This document shows positions 8,827 to 16,776 of a DNA stretch of 64,000 nt, piece after piece. Numbering within the stretch: the stretch's first letter is position 1; each line of letters begins with the position of its first letter. This DNA comes from JAJFUI01 sp039698035. Its GTDB lineage: Bacteria; Planctomycetota; Planctomycetia; Pirellulales; Thermoguttaceae. The notes under the pieces are model-generated. The model ran no database searches, was not told the DNA's origin, and was given only the letters and a program-made list of their open reading frames with translations. The stretch is taken from positions 49,551 through 113,550 of the forward strand of contig JBDKSW010000015.1 of assembly GCA_039698035.1 (NCBI GenBank), written 5' to 3'. The position numbers and the translations under genes were made by a program.

Positions 8827-8848
8827 ATTGTGATTATACGTTCACAAT
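8827..8848. promoter_or_regulatory. TetR operator candidate, ATTGTGA-N8-TCACAAT
   Basis: A perfect 7-bp inverted repeat with an 8-base spacer, 22 bp in all. It lies over the -10 region of the promoter that reads into the tetR gene. The size and dyad symmetry fit a TetR-family dimer. Regulation by the first gene of the operon is inferred from position. Confidence 0.7.
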
Positions 8849-8862
8849 TGGCCAAACGTCAA
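8833..8862 (-). promoter_or_regulatory. Sigma-70-type promoter of the exporter operon
   Basis: Reading the minus strand, TTGACG (8862-8857), an 18-base spacer and a perfect TATAAT (8838-8833) are present. Transcription would start near 8826, leaving a leader of about 12 bases before ATG 8813. The -10 box lies inside the operator dyad, a repression-by-occlusion arrangement. Confidence 0.7.
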
Positions 8863-8889
8863 GCTCGGGGGGGGCGGGGGTTGTCGCGA

Positions 8890-9879
8890 TTACCCCAACA
8901 GAAGGCGAGCAAACTGAAAATAACAGACCAGCGTGACGATGTCGGTGACGGCCAGCACAACGGGGCCAGCGGCCAGATGCGGATCGAGGCGGAGCCGGTG
9001 GAACAGGTTGGGCAAAGCGGCGCCCAGGGCGGCTGCCACCGAAACGCCGGCCCCGATGCCGCCCAGCACGGAAAGGGCTACTTGCGGTTGACGCAGCCAA
9101 CCGAAGGCCGATAGTCCGACAAGCAGGCCCGCCGCACAGCCAAGCAGGATGCCGATTATCAGTTCGCGGCGCAGCTTGCCGAAAATGCCTGCCCACGATG
9201 GCGGACCGCCGTGCAGCAGTTGAAGCGTCAAGCTGACGGATTGGATGCTCACGCTTTCGGCCAGTGCGAGCACGACGGGAATGAACAATGCCAGAGCCAC
9301 GGTCTGTTGGATCTGATGCTCGAACAGGCCGCACAACAACGCGGCGACGATGCCCCCGATCACGTTGCACAGGAGCCACGGAAAGCGGCTGCGAAACGCG
9401 GCCAGCGGGCCGAGCTGTTTCGCCCGGGCGAGATGAACGCCGATCAATTGGAACAGATCGTCGCTGAGGCCGCCGCCCAGGTCGCGAAGCTCGTCCGTGT
9501 ACAACTCGACGTCGATGGTGCCCTGAAGCCGCCCTTGCGAATCGACGACCGGGAAGGCCAGGAATCGGTGCAGAACGAAAAACTCGCAGGCGTCCAGCAC
9601 CGTGGCATCGGTCGGCACCGCGATCACCTTGGGCAGCATGATGTCCGTCAGCGGCGTTTCCGGCGGGCTCAGCAGCAGCGACCGAGTGGGAATCACGCCG
9701 CGGAGCCGTTGGTCTTCGTCGACAACGTAGAAATAGACGATCCGCACGGGCGGCGGCGATTGACGCAGCGTGGCAAGCGCCTGGCCCACCGTTTGACCAA
9801 ATGACAGCCGGGCGACTTCCGTTCGCATGTGCTGCGAGACCGGATCGCTGGAACTCGATTCGACGACAGGTTGAGGCAT
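8890..9879 (-). CDS. mgtE: MgtE-like magnesium transporter with CBS pair
   Basis: 329 residues from ATG 9879 (longer readings add unconserved sequence). A tandem CBS region occupies about 15-140 (IVYFYVVDEDQRLRGVIPTR, then FVLHRFLAFPVVDSQGRLQG). Five C-terminal helices follow, with LALFIPVVLALAESVSIQS and a final PVVLAVTDIVTLVCYF, which contains the Asp of the Mg2+ pore. Classical MgtE is about 450 residues with an N-terminal helical sensor domain, which is missing here. It probably moves Mg2+ or a related divalent ion across the inner membrane. Confidence 0.85.
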   Translation of the reverse strand: MPQPVVESSSSDPVSQHMRTEVARLSFGQTVGQALATLRQSPPPVRIVYFYVVDEDQRLRGVIPTRSLLLSPPETPLTDIMLPKVIAVPTDATVLDACEFFVLHRFLAFPVVDSQGRLQGTIDVELYTDELRDLGGGLSDDLFQLIGVHLARAKQLGPLAAFRSRFPWLLCNVIGGIVAALLCGLFEHQIQQTVALALFIPVVLALAESVSIQSVSLTLQLLHGGPPSWAGIFGKLRRELIIGILLGCAAGLLVGLSAFGWLRQPQVALSVLGGIGAGVSVAAALGAALPNLFHRLRLDPHLAAGPVVLAVTDIVTLVCYFQFARLLLG

Positions 9880-10007
9880 CGTGCTGCGTTGAAATGCTGG
9901 AATGGGCGGAAACGAAGCAATCGATGCAATTGTAGCATTCCGCTTCGCGGCGGGAATCCAAAAAGTCGAGCGTCTCCCACCATGCCCACGCATGGAACGC
10001 CAGCCCA

Positions 10008-11180
10008 TTAGGAACCGGCCGGCGACCAATGCGGATCGGGCTTCAGATGCACTTCGGGCGCCACCCGGGCTTGGATCGCGGCAACCGCACGCTCGGCGTC
10101 GGCAACGGCCTCGGCCGTGTCGTGGGCTTCAATGGCTAGCTGGAACCGGCGCGTCTCGCCCGGCGCCAAGGCGGCGACGCGGCCATGCGCTTCCTCGAAT
10201 GACCGGCAGTTCGGGAAGTTGATGCCCGGCTCCAGGCCCGTCACATAGCCGTCGGCCGCCGCTTGCTGGTTTTTCCAAAGCGTGAATCGCGGCATCTGAC
10301 GCGTGTTGAAGTGGATGCTGACGCCGCGGTCGCCGGTCGCGGACCGCAGCAGGGCCCGAGTGTCGCCCTCCGCGTCGCTCGCTGGCTCGATGAAGAAAAC
10401 GGCCTCGGCCGAGCCGGGCGTTTCAGGGCCGTAGACGTTCCAATGCGGCATGACGGCCGCGGCGGCCGCGTCGCGCGGGGCCATCGTTGCGATTGGCAAC
10501 AGGACGCTTGCGCCCTGCGCGATGAGCGGCTGACCAAAGTTGATGTGATAGAACAGTTCCATGGAACCAGGCTCCGCCGAAAGGTTCGTGACCTCATCGA
10601 CGATCGTGACGCCTGGCTGATCGAACTTCGTGCGGAGCGTCGTGGTCAGACGCAGCTTGGCGCCGAACAGTCGCGACTCGTCGACGACGCCCACCAGTGT
10701 GATCTCACCCGAGTCGCCATCGACGGTCAGCTCGACTTTGTGCGCGGGAAGGTTGGCCAACCTTCCATGCAACGGATAACGCAGGACGCCGTTGGGCAGA
10801 AACTCGGGGGCGCCGTTGTTCTCGAGTCCGCAGCGGACCAGCAGTTCGTCGAAGCCGCGGAGCCAACCGATGCCGCTCGGTTCCCAGACCGGAACGAAGG
10901 CGGGATGGACCGGCCCACGGACCGGGGATTTCCAGCCGAGTTGCACGTCGCGGCAACTGGCACGCCAGAGGCCCATTCCGCGCGTTGGGACGGCCGTGCA
11001 TCGGAACCGCCCATTGTCGATTTCGACCACCTCGACTCCGTCGCGAATCCCGCTGCGGAGGGTCCGTTTGGTCACGGACCAGTTGCCGGGCTGGCCGCCG
11101 ATGTCCTGCGGGCCGAGGGAGAGTCGTTCGAGGGACACGTCCGCATCAACGTCGCAGAGGGTCCACGTTGTTCGAGACAT
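10008..11180 (-). CDS. DUF4432 family protein (aldose-1-epimerase-like fold)
   Basis: 390 residues. The pattern VPTRGMGLWRASCRDVQLGW, then GWLRGFDELLVRCGLENNG and later FYHINFGQPL, is that of DUF4432 proteins, which have the galactose-mutarotase beta-sandwich. They are found in carbohydrate catabolic loci and may act on sugar anomers or epimers, but the reaction is not settled. It is divergent from the cupin-like gene at 11349, with a 168-base shared intergenic region, fitting membership of the sugar cluster. Confidence 0.8.
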   Translation of the reverse strand: MSRTTWTLCDVDADVSLERLSLGPQDIGGQPGNWSVTKRTLRSGIRDGVEVVEIDNGRFRCTAVPTRGMGLWRASCRDVQLGWKSPVRGPVHPAFVPVWEPSGIGWLRGFDELLVRCGLENNGAPEFLPNGVLRYPLHGRLANLPAHKVELTVDGDSGEITLVGVVDESRLFGAKLRLTTTLRTKFDQPGVTIVDEVTNLSAEPGSMELFYHINFGQPLIAQGASVLLPIATMAPRDAAAAAVMPHWNVYGPETPGSAEAVFFIEPASDAEGDTRALLRSATGDRGVSIHFNTRQMPRFTLWKNQQAAADGYVTGLEPGINFPNCRSFEEAHGRVAALAPGETRRFQLAIEAHDTAEAVADAERAVAAIQARVAPEVHLKPDPHWSPAGS

Positions 11181-11246
11181 GACGGTTCATCTCCGGGAAT
11201 GCGTGTGGGATGCCAGCTTCCATTGTTCTAACCGGCGGCCGGTGGC

Positions 11247-11276
11247 TTGTAAACGCTACGGCACGGGTGTCATAAT
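11247..11276 (+). promoter_or_regulatory. Candidate promoter for the cupin-like gene
   Basis: TTGTAA (11247-11252), an 18-base spacer and CATAAT (11271-11276), about 70 bases before ATG 11349. The boxes are moderate matches, so this is a sequence-only call. Confidence 0.4.
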
Positions 11277-11348
11277 GGCGGCACGATGGCCAGGCGGTCG
11301 GCATGTTCGGCCCTGCTCAAACAACGCAATCGGAGAGAGGAACCCATC

Positions 11349-12599
11349 ATGTGTGCGTCGAAGATCGTCAAGCGGGACAACGTACATGCCATCCTGGACC
11401 GGGCCTTGGGGGCCGGCAGCGGGCTGCTGCGGCTGACGCCCAACTGGGTGCCGCGAAACTTCTTGCACCCCGGCAAGCGGATCAAACTAGCGCCCACCGA
11501 TTGGTATGCCTTGGGCACGCACCGCGGCGGCATCGACGAGCGGTGGTTTGCCAGCACGACGGAGGCCGCCAACGACGGCCGTGCGCCGGACGAGGGCCTG
11601 AGCTACTGCGTGTTCGAGGGCGAGCGGTTTCTGTTGCGCGACGCCGTCGAAGAGGCCGGCCCGCGGATCGTTGGCCCGGCGATTTGGGAGAAATACAAGC
11701 GGTGGCCGGTCTACTCGAAGTTCTTCGACAACATGGGCCCCATCCCGCATCACATGCACCAGCAGGCGAAGCACGCCGCGCTGACCGGCCAGCAGGGCAA
11801 GCCCGAGTGCTACTACTTCCCGCCGCAACTGAACGCGGCCGAAAACCACTTCGACTACACGTTCATGGGCCTGGAGCCTGGCACCACGAAGGCCGAGGTG
11901 CGCCGCTGCCTCGAAAACTGGGACAAAGGCGACAACGGCATCCTCGACCTCTCGAAGGCCTATCGCCTCAAGGCGGGCACCGGCTGGATGGTCCCGGCCG
12001 GCGTCCTTCACGCGCCTGGCTCGATGTGCACCTACGAGCCGCAGTGGGGCTCCGACGTGTTCGGCATGTACCAGTCGTTGGTCGAGGGCCGCGAGGTGCC
12101 GTGGGACCTGTTGGTGAAAGACGTGCCGAAGGACAAGCACCGCGACCTCGACTTCATCGTCGAGCAACTCGATTGGGAGAAGAACGTCGATCCGTATTTC
12201 GTCCAGCACAACTACGTCGAGCCGATCGTCGACCAGGAGAAATCCGGCCCCGGCTACACCGACCGCTGGATCGACTACGGCCGCTTCGACGGCGAGCAAC
12301 TCGTCTCGGCCAAAGAACTGACCGTCATGCCTGGCGCGAAGTGCGTGCTCAAGGATCCCGGCGCCAGCGGCTGGATTACCGTCCAGGGCTGCGGACGGAT
12401 GGGCAAGCTGACCATTCAGGCCCCCGTCATGATCCACTACGGCGAAGAGCCCTGGGATGAAGTCTTCATCACCCACGAAGCGGCCACCGCCGGCGTCGAG
12501 ATCACCAACACGGGCGGCGAGCCGCTCGTCGGCCTCCGCTATTTCGGCCCCGCTGTGCATCAGAACATGCCGGAGATTGGGGACCATCGGAAGAAGTAG
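11349..12599 (+). CDS. Cupin-like protein, mannose-6-phosphate isomerase-like fold
   Basis: 416 residues. ATG 11349 has GGAGAGAGGA (11332-11341) in front; the longer reading from 11286 passes through the ribosome-binding site. The HHMHQQAKH segment (about 135) and GTGWMVPAGVLHAPGS (about 210) resemble the metal-binding and barrel motifs of cupin-type sugar isomerases. A second barrel-like half follows (about 310-410, LTVMPGAKCVLKDPGA and GYEI-like strands). I cannot name the reaction. It sits between DUF4432 and a TIM-barrel isomerase-like gene, so a role in sugar isomerisation or epimerisation is a reasonable inference. Confidence 0.65.
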   Translation: MCASKIVKRDNVHAILDRALGAGSGLLRLTPNWVPRNFLHPGKRIKLAPTDWYALGTHRGGIDERWFASTTEAANDGRAPDEGLSYCVFEGERFLLRDAVEEAGPRIVGPAIWEKYKRWPVYSKFFDNMGPIPHHMHQQAKHAALTGQQGKPECYYFPPQLNAAENHFDYTFMGLEPGTTKAEVRRCLENWDKGDNGILDLSKAYRLKAGTGWMVPAGVLHAPGSMCTYEPQWGSDVFGMYQSLVEGREVPWDLLVKDVPKDKHRDLDFIVEQLDWEKNVDPYFVQHNYVEPIVDQEKSGPGYTDRWIDYGRFDGEQLVSAKELTVMPGAKCVLKDPGASGWITVQGCGRMGKLTIQAPVMIHYGEEPWDEVFITHEAATAGVEITNTGGEPLVGLRYFGPAVHQNMPEIGDHRKK

Positions 12600-12618
12600 T
12601 GTGGCCGGCTGTGCTGTT

Positions 12619-12644
12619 CCCCTCGCCCGCTTGCGGGAGAGGGG
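12619..12644. repeat. GC-rich palindromic repeat copy
   Basis: CCCCTC-G-CCCGC-TT-GCGGG-A-GAGGGG forms a near-perfect hairpin just after the cupin-like gene. It is the reverse-orientation partner of the copy at 12692-12717; the two lie about 50 bases apart. Confidence 0.8.
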
Positions 12645-12668
12645 AGGAAGAATAGAGGACCAACAGCA

Positions 12669-13766
12669 ATGCAAACTACCCTCACCCCCGACCCCTCTCC
12701 CGCAAGCGGGCGAGGGGAACAGCGTAACAACTATCCCAAACTTCACAACGCGGCATGGCCGGGCGTCGTCGGCAAGGGGCAAGGCGGCGAGCCGGCGATC
12801 GAGCTGGACCGGATGCTCGATCTGACCGCCGCGGCCGAGGTCGACGGCGTCCGGTTCGATGGCATCGACCTGTTCCTCTTCGCGCCGCACCTCAACATCG
12901 ACGCGGACGACGGCGAACTCGGCCGGCTGGCCGACAAGGTCCGATCACGGAATCTGGACATCGGCACGGTGGTTGCGCCGGTGTGGCCGCCGACCGGCGG
13001 CGGATCGGCGATGGGCGATGCCAAAGAGCGTCGCCAGTTTCTGATCCAGGTCGAGAAGGCGTGCGGGATCGCCCAGCGGCTCCGGGAGTTGGGTGTTCGA
13101 CCCAATGGGACGGTGCGGATCGACTCGGCCTGCGGTGTCGCGCAGTGGTCGGAAGATCCGAAAGGGAACCAACGGCGCATCGCCGACACGTTCCGCGAGG
13201 CGTGCAACATCGCCGAAGCCCACGGCGAGCGGCTGGCCGCCGAGGGCGAAATCTGCTGGGGCGGCATGCACGGTTGGCGCCGAATGCTCGAGTTGCTGGA
13301 GATGGTCGATCGCCCGCAGACGCTTGGCTTCCAAGCCGACATGGCCCATACGCTCTTGTACCTATTGGGCCATAATGCGCCGGAAGACGCCCTGCTGCCG
13401 CAAGATTTCGACTGGCGTGACCGGGAGCGGCTGGACGAAGCCTATGCTGCGCTGACCGCCGCGCTGCGGCCGTGGACAATCGATTTCCATGTGGCCCAGA
13501 ACGATGCCACCGTTTACGGCTCCGGTTCGCACGACAAGACGGGCCGCCACTGTCTGGCCGCCGACCCCAACGGTAAACTGGACATCGTCCATCACGCCGG
13601 CTTTTGGCTCCACGATCCAGACGGACGGCCGAACCAGCGCATCCGCCACCTCTGTTGGGACGGCTGCATGTTCCCCAACGCCGTGATGATGGAGCGCGGG
13701 ACGTGGAACGATATCTTGCAGGCGATGATTGCCGTGCGCGACGCCCACGGATGGCGGGAAGAATGA
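12669..13766 (+). CDS. Sugar phosphate isomerase/epimerase-like TIM-barrel protein
   Basis: 365 residues of the xylose-isomerase-like (AP endonuclease 2) superfamily. Visible landmarks are MLDLTAAAEVDGVRFDGIDL, GTVVAPVWPPTGGGSAMG, RIDSACGVAQW, LAAEGEICWGGMHGW, GFQADMAHTLLYLLG and FHVAQNDATVYGSGSHDKTG, which supply the Glu, Asp and His metal ligands. The first 17 codons are unusual: residues 5-17 (LTPDPSPASGRGE) are the translation of an intergenic palindromic repeat. No other in-frame start lies between it and the conserved part, and GAGG sits ten bases before ATG 12669, so the repeat appears to be translated. Substrate unknown. Confidence 0.8.
   Translation: MQTTLTPDPSPASGRGEQRNNYPKLHNAAWPGVVGKGQGGEPAIELDRMLDLTAAAEVDGVRFDGIDLFLFAPHLNIDADDGELGRLADKVRSRNLDIGTVVAPVWPPTGGGSAMGDAKERRQFLIQVEKACGIAQRLRELGVRPNGTVRIDSACGVAQWSEDPKGNQRRIADTFREACNIAEAHGERLAAEGEICWGGMHGWRRMLELLEMVDRPQTLGFQADMAHTLLYLLGHNAPEDALLPQDFDWRDRERLDEAYAALTAALRPWTIDFHVAQNDATVYGSGSHDKTGRHCLAADPNGKLDIVHHAGFWLHDPDGRPNQRIRHLCWDGCMFPNAVMMERGTWNDILQAMIAVRDAHGWREE
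12679..12718. repeat. GC-rich palindromic repeat lying inside a coding region
   Basis: CCCTCACCCCCGA followed by the hairpin CCCCTC-T-CCCGC-AA-GCGGG-C-GAGGGG (12692-12717). It matches the intergenic copies at 3991-4036 and 12619-12644 but is read here as codons 4-17 of the TIM-barrel gene. Confidence 0.8.
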
Positions 13767-13815
13767 GAAATGTCCAACGCTCAATTTCCGCAAGACGGCA
13801 GTGAAAGAAACAGAA

Positions 13816-13861
13816 CAATGATCAAGGCGCAATGTTCAAAGTTCGATGGCCTTGGTCATTG
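13816..13861. repeat. Imperfect inverted repeat before the second Gfo/Idh gene
   Basis: CAATGATCAAGGC (13816-13828) and GCCTTGGTCATTG (13849-13861) pair with one mismatch around a 20-base loop. Further related words (ATTGAGCCTTGAGC, CATCGAGCCTTGG) follow, giving a mosaic of TTGAGC/AAGGC words in the 150-base gap. It looks like a decayed dispersed repeat. Confidence 0.55.
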
Positions 13862-13917
13862 AGCCTTGAGCATCGAGCCTTGGCCGCTGAATATTTTTCC
13901 CGAAAGGATTTCCAACC

Positions 13918-15084
13918 GTGGCAAAGCGACTCAACATCGGCATCATCGGTTGCGGCTTCATGGGCCGGACGCATTCCAACGCCTACGGCCAGGTGAACCA
14001 TTTTTTCCTGCGCGAACACCAACCCGTGCTCAAGGCGTGCTGTGCGCGGCCGGAGGAGAAGGACAAACTGGAAAGCTTCGCTCGCGCTTGGGGCTACGAA
14101 TCGATGGAGCTCGATTGGAAAAGGCTCATTGCGAGAGAGGACATTGACCTGGTGGACGTGTGCGTGCCCAATGCGCTGCATCACGACATCGTGATCGCCG
14201 CCGCGCAAGTCGGCAAGATGGTCGTTTGCGAAAAGCCGCTGGCCATGAATGCCCAAGAGGCGGAAGAGATGGTGGCCGCCGTCGAGAAGGCTGGCGTCGC
14301 CAACATGGTCTCGTTCAACTATCGCCGCGTGCCCGCCATCTCGTTGGCCAAACAGATTGTTGACGAGAAGCGAATCGGCCGGCCGTTTCACTATCGCGCC
14401 ATGTACAATCAGGACTACACGATTTCCGCCGATGTCCCGCAGGGCGGCATGGCCCTCTGGCGGCTTGACGCTCGCATCGCGGGCTCGGGCGTTACGGGCG
14501 ATCTGCTGGCCCACGCGATTGACACGGCCGAATGGCTCAACGGACCGATCCAGCGAGTCGTGGCCCACACCGAAACGTTTGTCAAGGAGCGCAAGCACGC
14601 CGACTCGGGCAAGATCGAGCCGGTCACCATCGACGACGCCTGCATGTTTCTGGCCGTGTTCGCCAATGGCTCGTGCGGCACCTTCGAGAGCACACGCTAC
14701 GCTCGGGGGCGGAAGAACTACAGCACGTTCGAGATAAACGGCGAAAACGGCTCGCTCTTCTTTGATTTGGAGGATCCGCACATCTTGCAGTATTTTCGTT
14801 ATGTCGATCCGGCGACCGGACAGAAAATCGAGGACCATCTGACCGGCTGGCAGCGGATCAACGTCACCAACTTCGAGCACCCCTACATGCGCAACTACTG
14901 GGTGCCCGGCTGCACGATCGGCTACGAGCACACCTTCATCAACGGCTTGGCCGACTTCTTGGCGAGCCTGGAGGGCGGCCCCGCGTTTCATCCCACGATG
15001 CGCGAGGCGATGCGGACTCAGCAGGTCTGCGACGCCGTGCTCGAGAGCGCGAAGTGCAATCAGTGGATCGCCGTTCCCGCGTAG
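13918..15084 (+). CDS. Gfo/Idh/MocA family oxidoreductase, second copy
   Basis: 388 residues. GTG start at 13918 with AAGGA about nine bases upstream. Rossmann motif IGIIGCGFMGRTHSNAY (6-22) and catalytic MVVCEKPLAMN (about 99-109), then DLLAHAIDTAEWL with the conserved Asp and His. It is only distantly related to the copy at 1779. The late block WVPGCTIGYEHTFINGLADF is typical of members acting on larger sugar substrates. It lies among isomerase-like genes and 1.7 kb before the fucosidase, so NAD-dependent oxidation of a sugar or sugar acid is likely. The substrate is not identifiable. Confidence 0.87.
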   Translation: MAKRLNIGIIGCGFMGRTHSNAYGQVNHFFLREHQPVLKACCARPEEKDKLESFARAWGYESMELDWKRLIAREDIDLVDVCVPNALHHDIVIAAAQVGKMVVCEKPLAMNAQEAEEMVAAVEKAGVANMVSFNYRRVPAISLAKQIVDEKRIGRPFHYRAMYNQDYTISADVPQGGMALWRLDARIAGSGVTGDLLAHAIDTAEWLNGPIQRVVAHTETFVKERKHADSGKIEPVTIDDACMFLAVFANGSCGTFESTRYARGRKNYSTFEINGENGSLFFDLEDPHILQYFRYVDPATGQKIEDHLTGWQRINVTNFEHPYMRNYWVPGCTIGYEHTFINGLADFLASLEGGPAFHPTMREAMRTQQVCDAVLESAKCNQWIAVPA

Positions 15085-15093
15085 GCGACTGGC

Positions 15094-15741
15094 ATGAACT
15101 ATTTCGCCCACGCACGGCTGTTTCTCGATCGGCCCTATTTCGTGGCGGGCGCCTGCGCGCCCGATTGGCTGATGGTGGCCGATCGGCGGGTGCGCGTTCG
15201 GGCGAAACGTGCGGAGCTGTTTCTGAATGACCGGGACCCTTGCATGGCCGAGGTGGCGGCCGGTGTGGTGCAGCACCTGAGCGACGACGTTTGGTTTCAC
15301 GCGACCCGGGCGTTCGCCGAAACGACGCTGGCGTTGACTGCCCGGGCGCGCGACGCGCTCGGTGGCGAGACGGGACTGCGGCCCGCGTTTCTCGGGCATC
15401 TGCTGACCGAGCTTCTGCTGGACGCCGCGTTGATTGCCGACGCGCCGGCCGACCTGGACCGCTACTATCAACTGCTGGACTCGCTCGACGCGGGCCAGAT
15501 CGAGGCGGCCGTCAATCGGATGGCGCCCCGGACGACAGACCAATTGGGGCGCTTCATCGAGTTGTTCCGCCAGGCGCGGATCTTGTGGGATTATCTGGAA
15601 GATGGGAGACTCATGGAGCGGTTGAACCAAGTCATGCGACGCGTCGGACTGGAGCCGTTGCCAGAGGGCTTCGACGCAATCCTGCCCGAGGCCAGAAAGG
15701 TGGTTGACGAACGAAAGGCCGCGTTGCTCGACCAAAAATGA
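15094..15741 (+). CDS. AcpH-like conserved protein of unknown function
   Basis: 215 residues. The start MNYFAHARLFLDRPYFVAGA and the later VVQHLSDDVWFH and FLGHLLTELLLD resemble acyl-carrier-protein phosphodiesterase (AcpH) and related all-helical HD-like proteins, with His and Asp residues at comparable places. The similarity is loose, so phosphodiesterase activity is only a suggestion. It starts nine bases after the oxidoreductase stop and may be co-transcribed, although it has no obvious link to sugar breakdown. No signal peptide or membrane helix is seen. Confidence 0.55.
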   Translation: MNYFAHARLFLDRPYFVAGACAPDWLMVADRRVRVRAKRAELFLNDRDPCMAEVAAGVVQHLSDDVWFHATRAFAETTLALTARARDALGGETGLRPAFLGHLLTELLLDAALIADAPADLDRYYQLLDSLDAGQIEAAVNRMAPRTTDQLGRFIELFRQARILWDYLEDGRLMERLNQVMRRVGLEPLPEGFDAILPEARKVVDERKAALLDQK

Positions 15742-15825
15742 TATGGGGCAGGTTTCTCGACCTGCCGATCTGTTGTTTCAGGGCCGATGGACAATCCGCC
15801 CCCCCCACACACACGGGAGTGCATC

Positions 15826-16674
15826 ATGCGATATGGAATGAATCTGTTGCTGTGGACCGACACGCTCGACGACGCGGCGCTGCCGTTGTTGGGGGAGATC
15901 AAGCAAATTGGTTTCGATGCCGTCGAACTGCCGTTGTTCGAGGCCGACGTGAAGAAGTATGCCGCCTGGGCCAAGCATCTCGACAACGCGGGGCTGGCTC
16001 GGACGGCCGTTACGGTTCGCGGCGCCGAGGACAACCCCATGAGCCACGACCCGAAAATCCGGCGCAAGGGCATCGACGCCAACAAGGCCGCGCTGGATTG
16101 CTGCCAGGCCGTCGGCGCGAAGACCATGGTCGGGCCGTTCCACTCGGCCCTCGGGTTCTTCAGCGGCGCAGGCGCGACGAAGGACGAGTGGAATCGGGCC
16201 GTCGAAAGTATGAAAGAGGTGGCCGAGTATGCCGAAACCTGCGGCGTCACGCTTGCGCTCGAGTGCGTGAACCGCTTTGAGTGCTATCTGTTGAACACGG
16301 CGGCTCAGGGGGTTCGCTTCTGCCAAGACGTCGGCCATCCTCGCTGCAAAATGATGTACGACACGTTCCATTCGCACATCGAGGAGAAGAACACGGCGGC
16401 CTCGATCCGCGCCCTGAAGGACGTGCTCGTGCATGTCCACATTTCGGAGAACGACCGCAGCACGCCGGGGGCCGGTGCTATCCGCTGGGGCGAGACGTTC
16501 GATACGCTCCACGAAATCGGTTACGACAACCTTATGGTGATCGAGGCGTTCGGCTCGGCTTTGGAACGACTTTTGCCGGCCACGAAGATTTGGCGCCAGA
16601 TGTTCCAGACCGAGCGCCAATTGGCCTCCGACGGGCTGAAGTTCATGAAGGACGAAGTGGCCAAGAGGTGGTGA
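15826..16674 (+). CDS. Sugar epimerase of the D-tagatose/D-psicose 3-epimerase type
   Basis: 282 residues. ATG 15826 has GGGAG seven bases upstream; the longer reading MDNPPPPH is unconserved. TIM-barrel landmarks are MRYGMNLLLWTD, LALECVNRFECYLLNT (metal Glu), MMYDTFHSHIEE (metal Asp/His), VHVHISENDRSTPG (metal His) and LMVIEAFG (metal Glu), the four-ligand set of ketose 3-epimerases. These enzymes isomerise free keto-sugars at C3 with Mn2+ or Co2+. In this cluster it could act on a ketose made from fucose or rhamnose. Exact substrate not determinable. Confidence 0.82.
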   Translation: MRYGMNLLLWTDTLDDAALPLLGEIKQIGFDAVELPLFEADVKKYAAWAKHLDNAGLARTAVTVRGAEDNPMSHDPKIRRKGIDANKAALDCCQAVGAKTMVGPFHSALGFFSGAGATKDEWNRAVESMKEVAEYAETCGVTLALECVNRFECYLLNTAAQGVRFCQDVGHPRCKMMYDTFHSHIEEKNTAASIRALKDVLVHVHISENDRSTPGAGAIRWGETFDTLHEIGYDNLMVIEAFGSALERLLPATKIWRQMFQTERQLASDGLKFMKDEVAKRW

Positions 16675-16776
16675 ACCGCGTGCGGCCGGCCGCTGCAATG
16701 TGGTGGCGGATCGCGACAGAATCCCCGGGAGTGGTGGCGCTGCCAGAATAGGTCTTTCTTGCCAAGGAGTTGCCGA

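Noticed and set aside
12619..12717. The two facing palindromic repeats as a factor-independent terminator
   Set aside because: No T-tract, and the same element occurs elsewhere in non-terminal positions, so a dispersed repeat is the better reading.
13822..15735. 637-codon open frame on the minus strand
   Set aside because: Antisense shadow of the second Gfo/Idh gene and the AcpH-like gene, whose own frames have clear motifs and ribosome sites.
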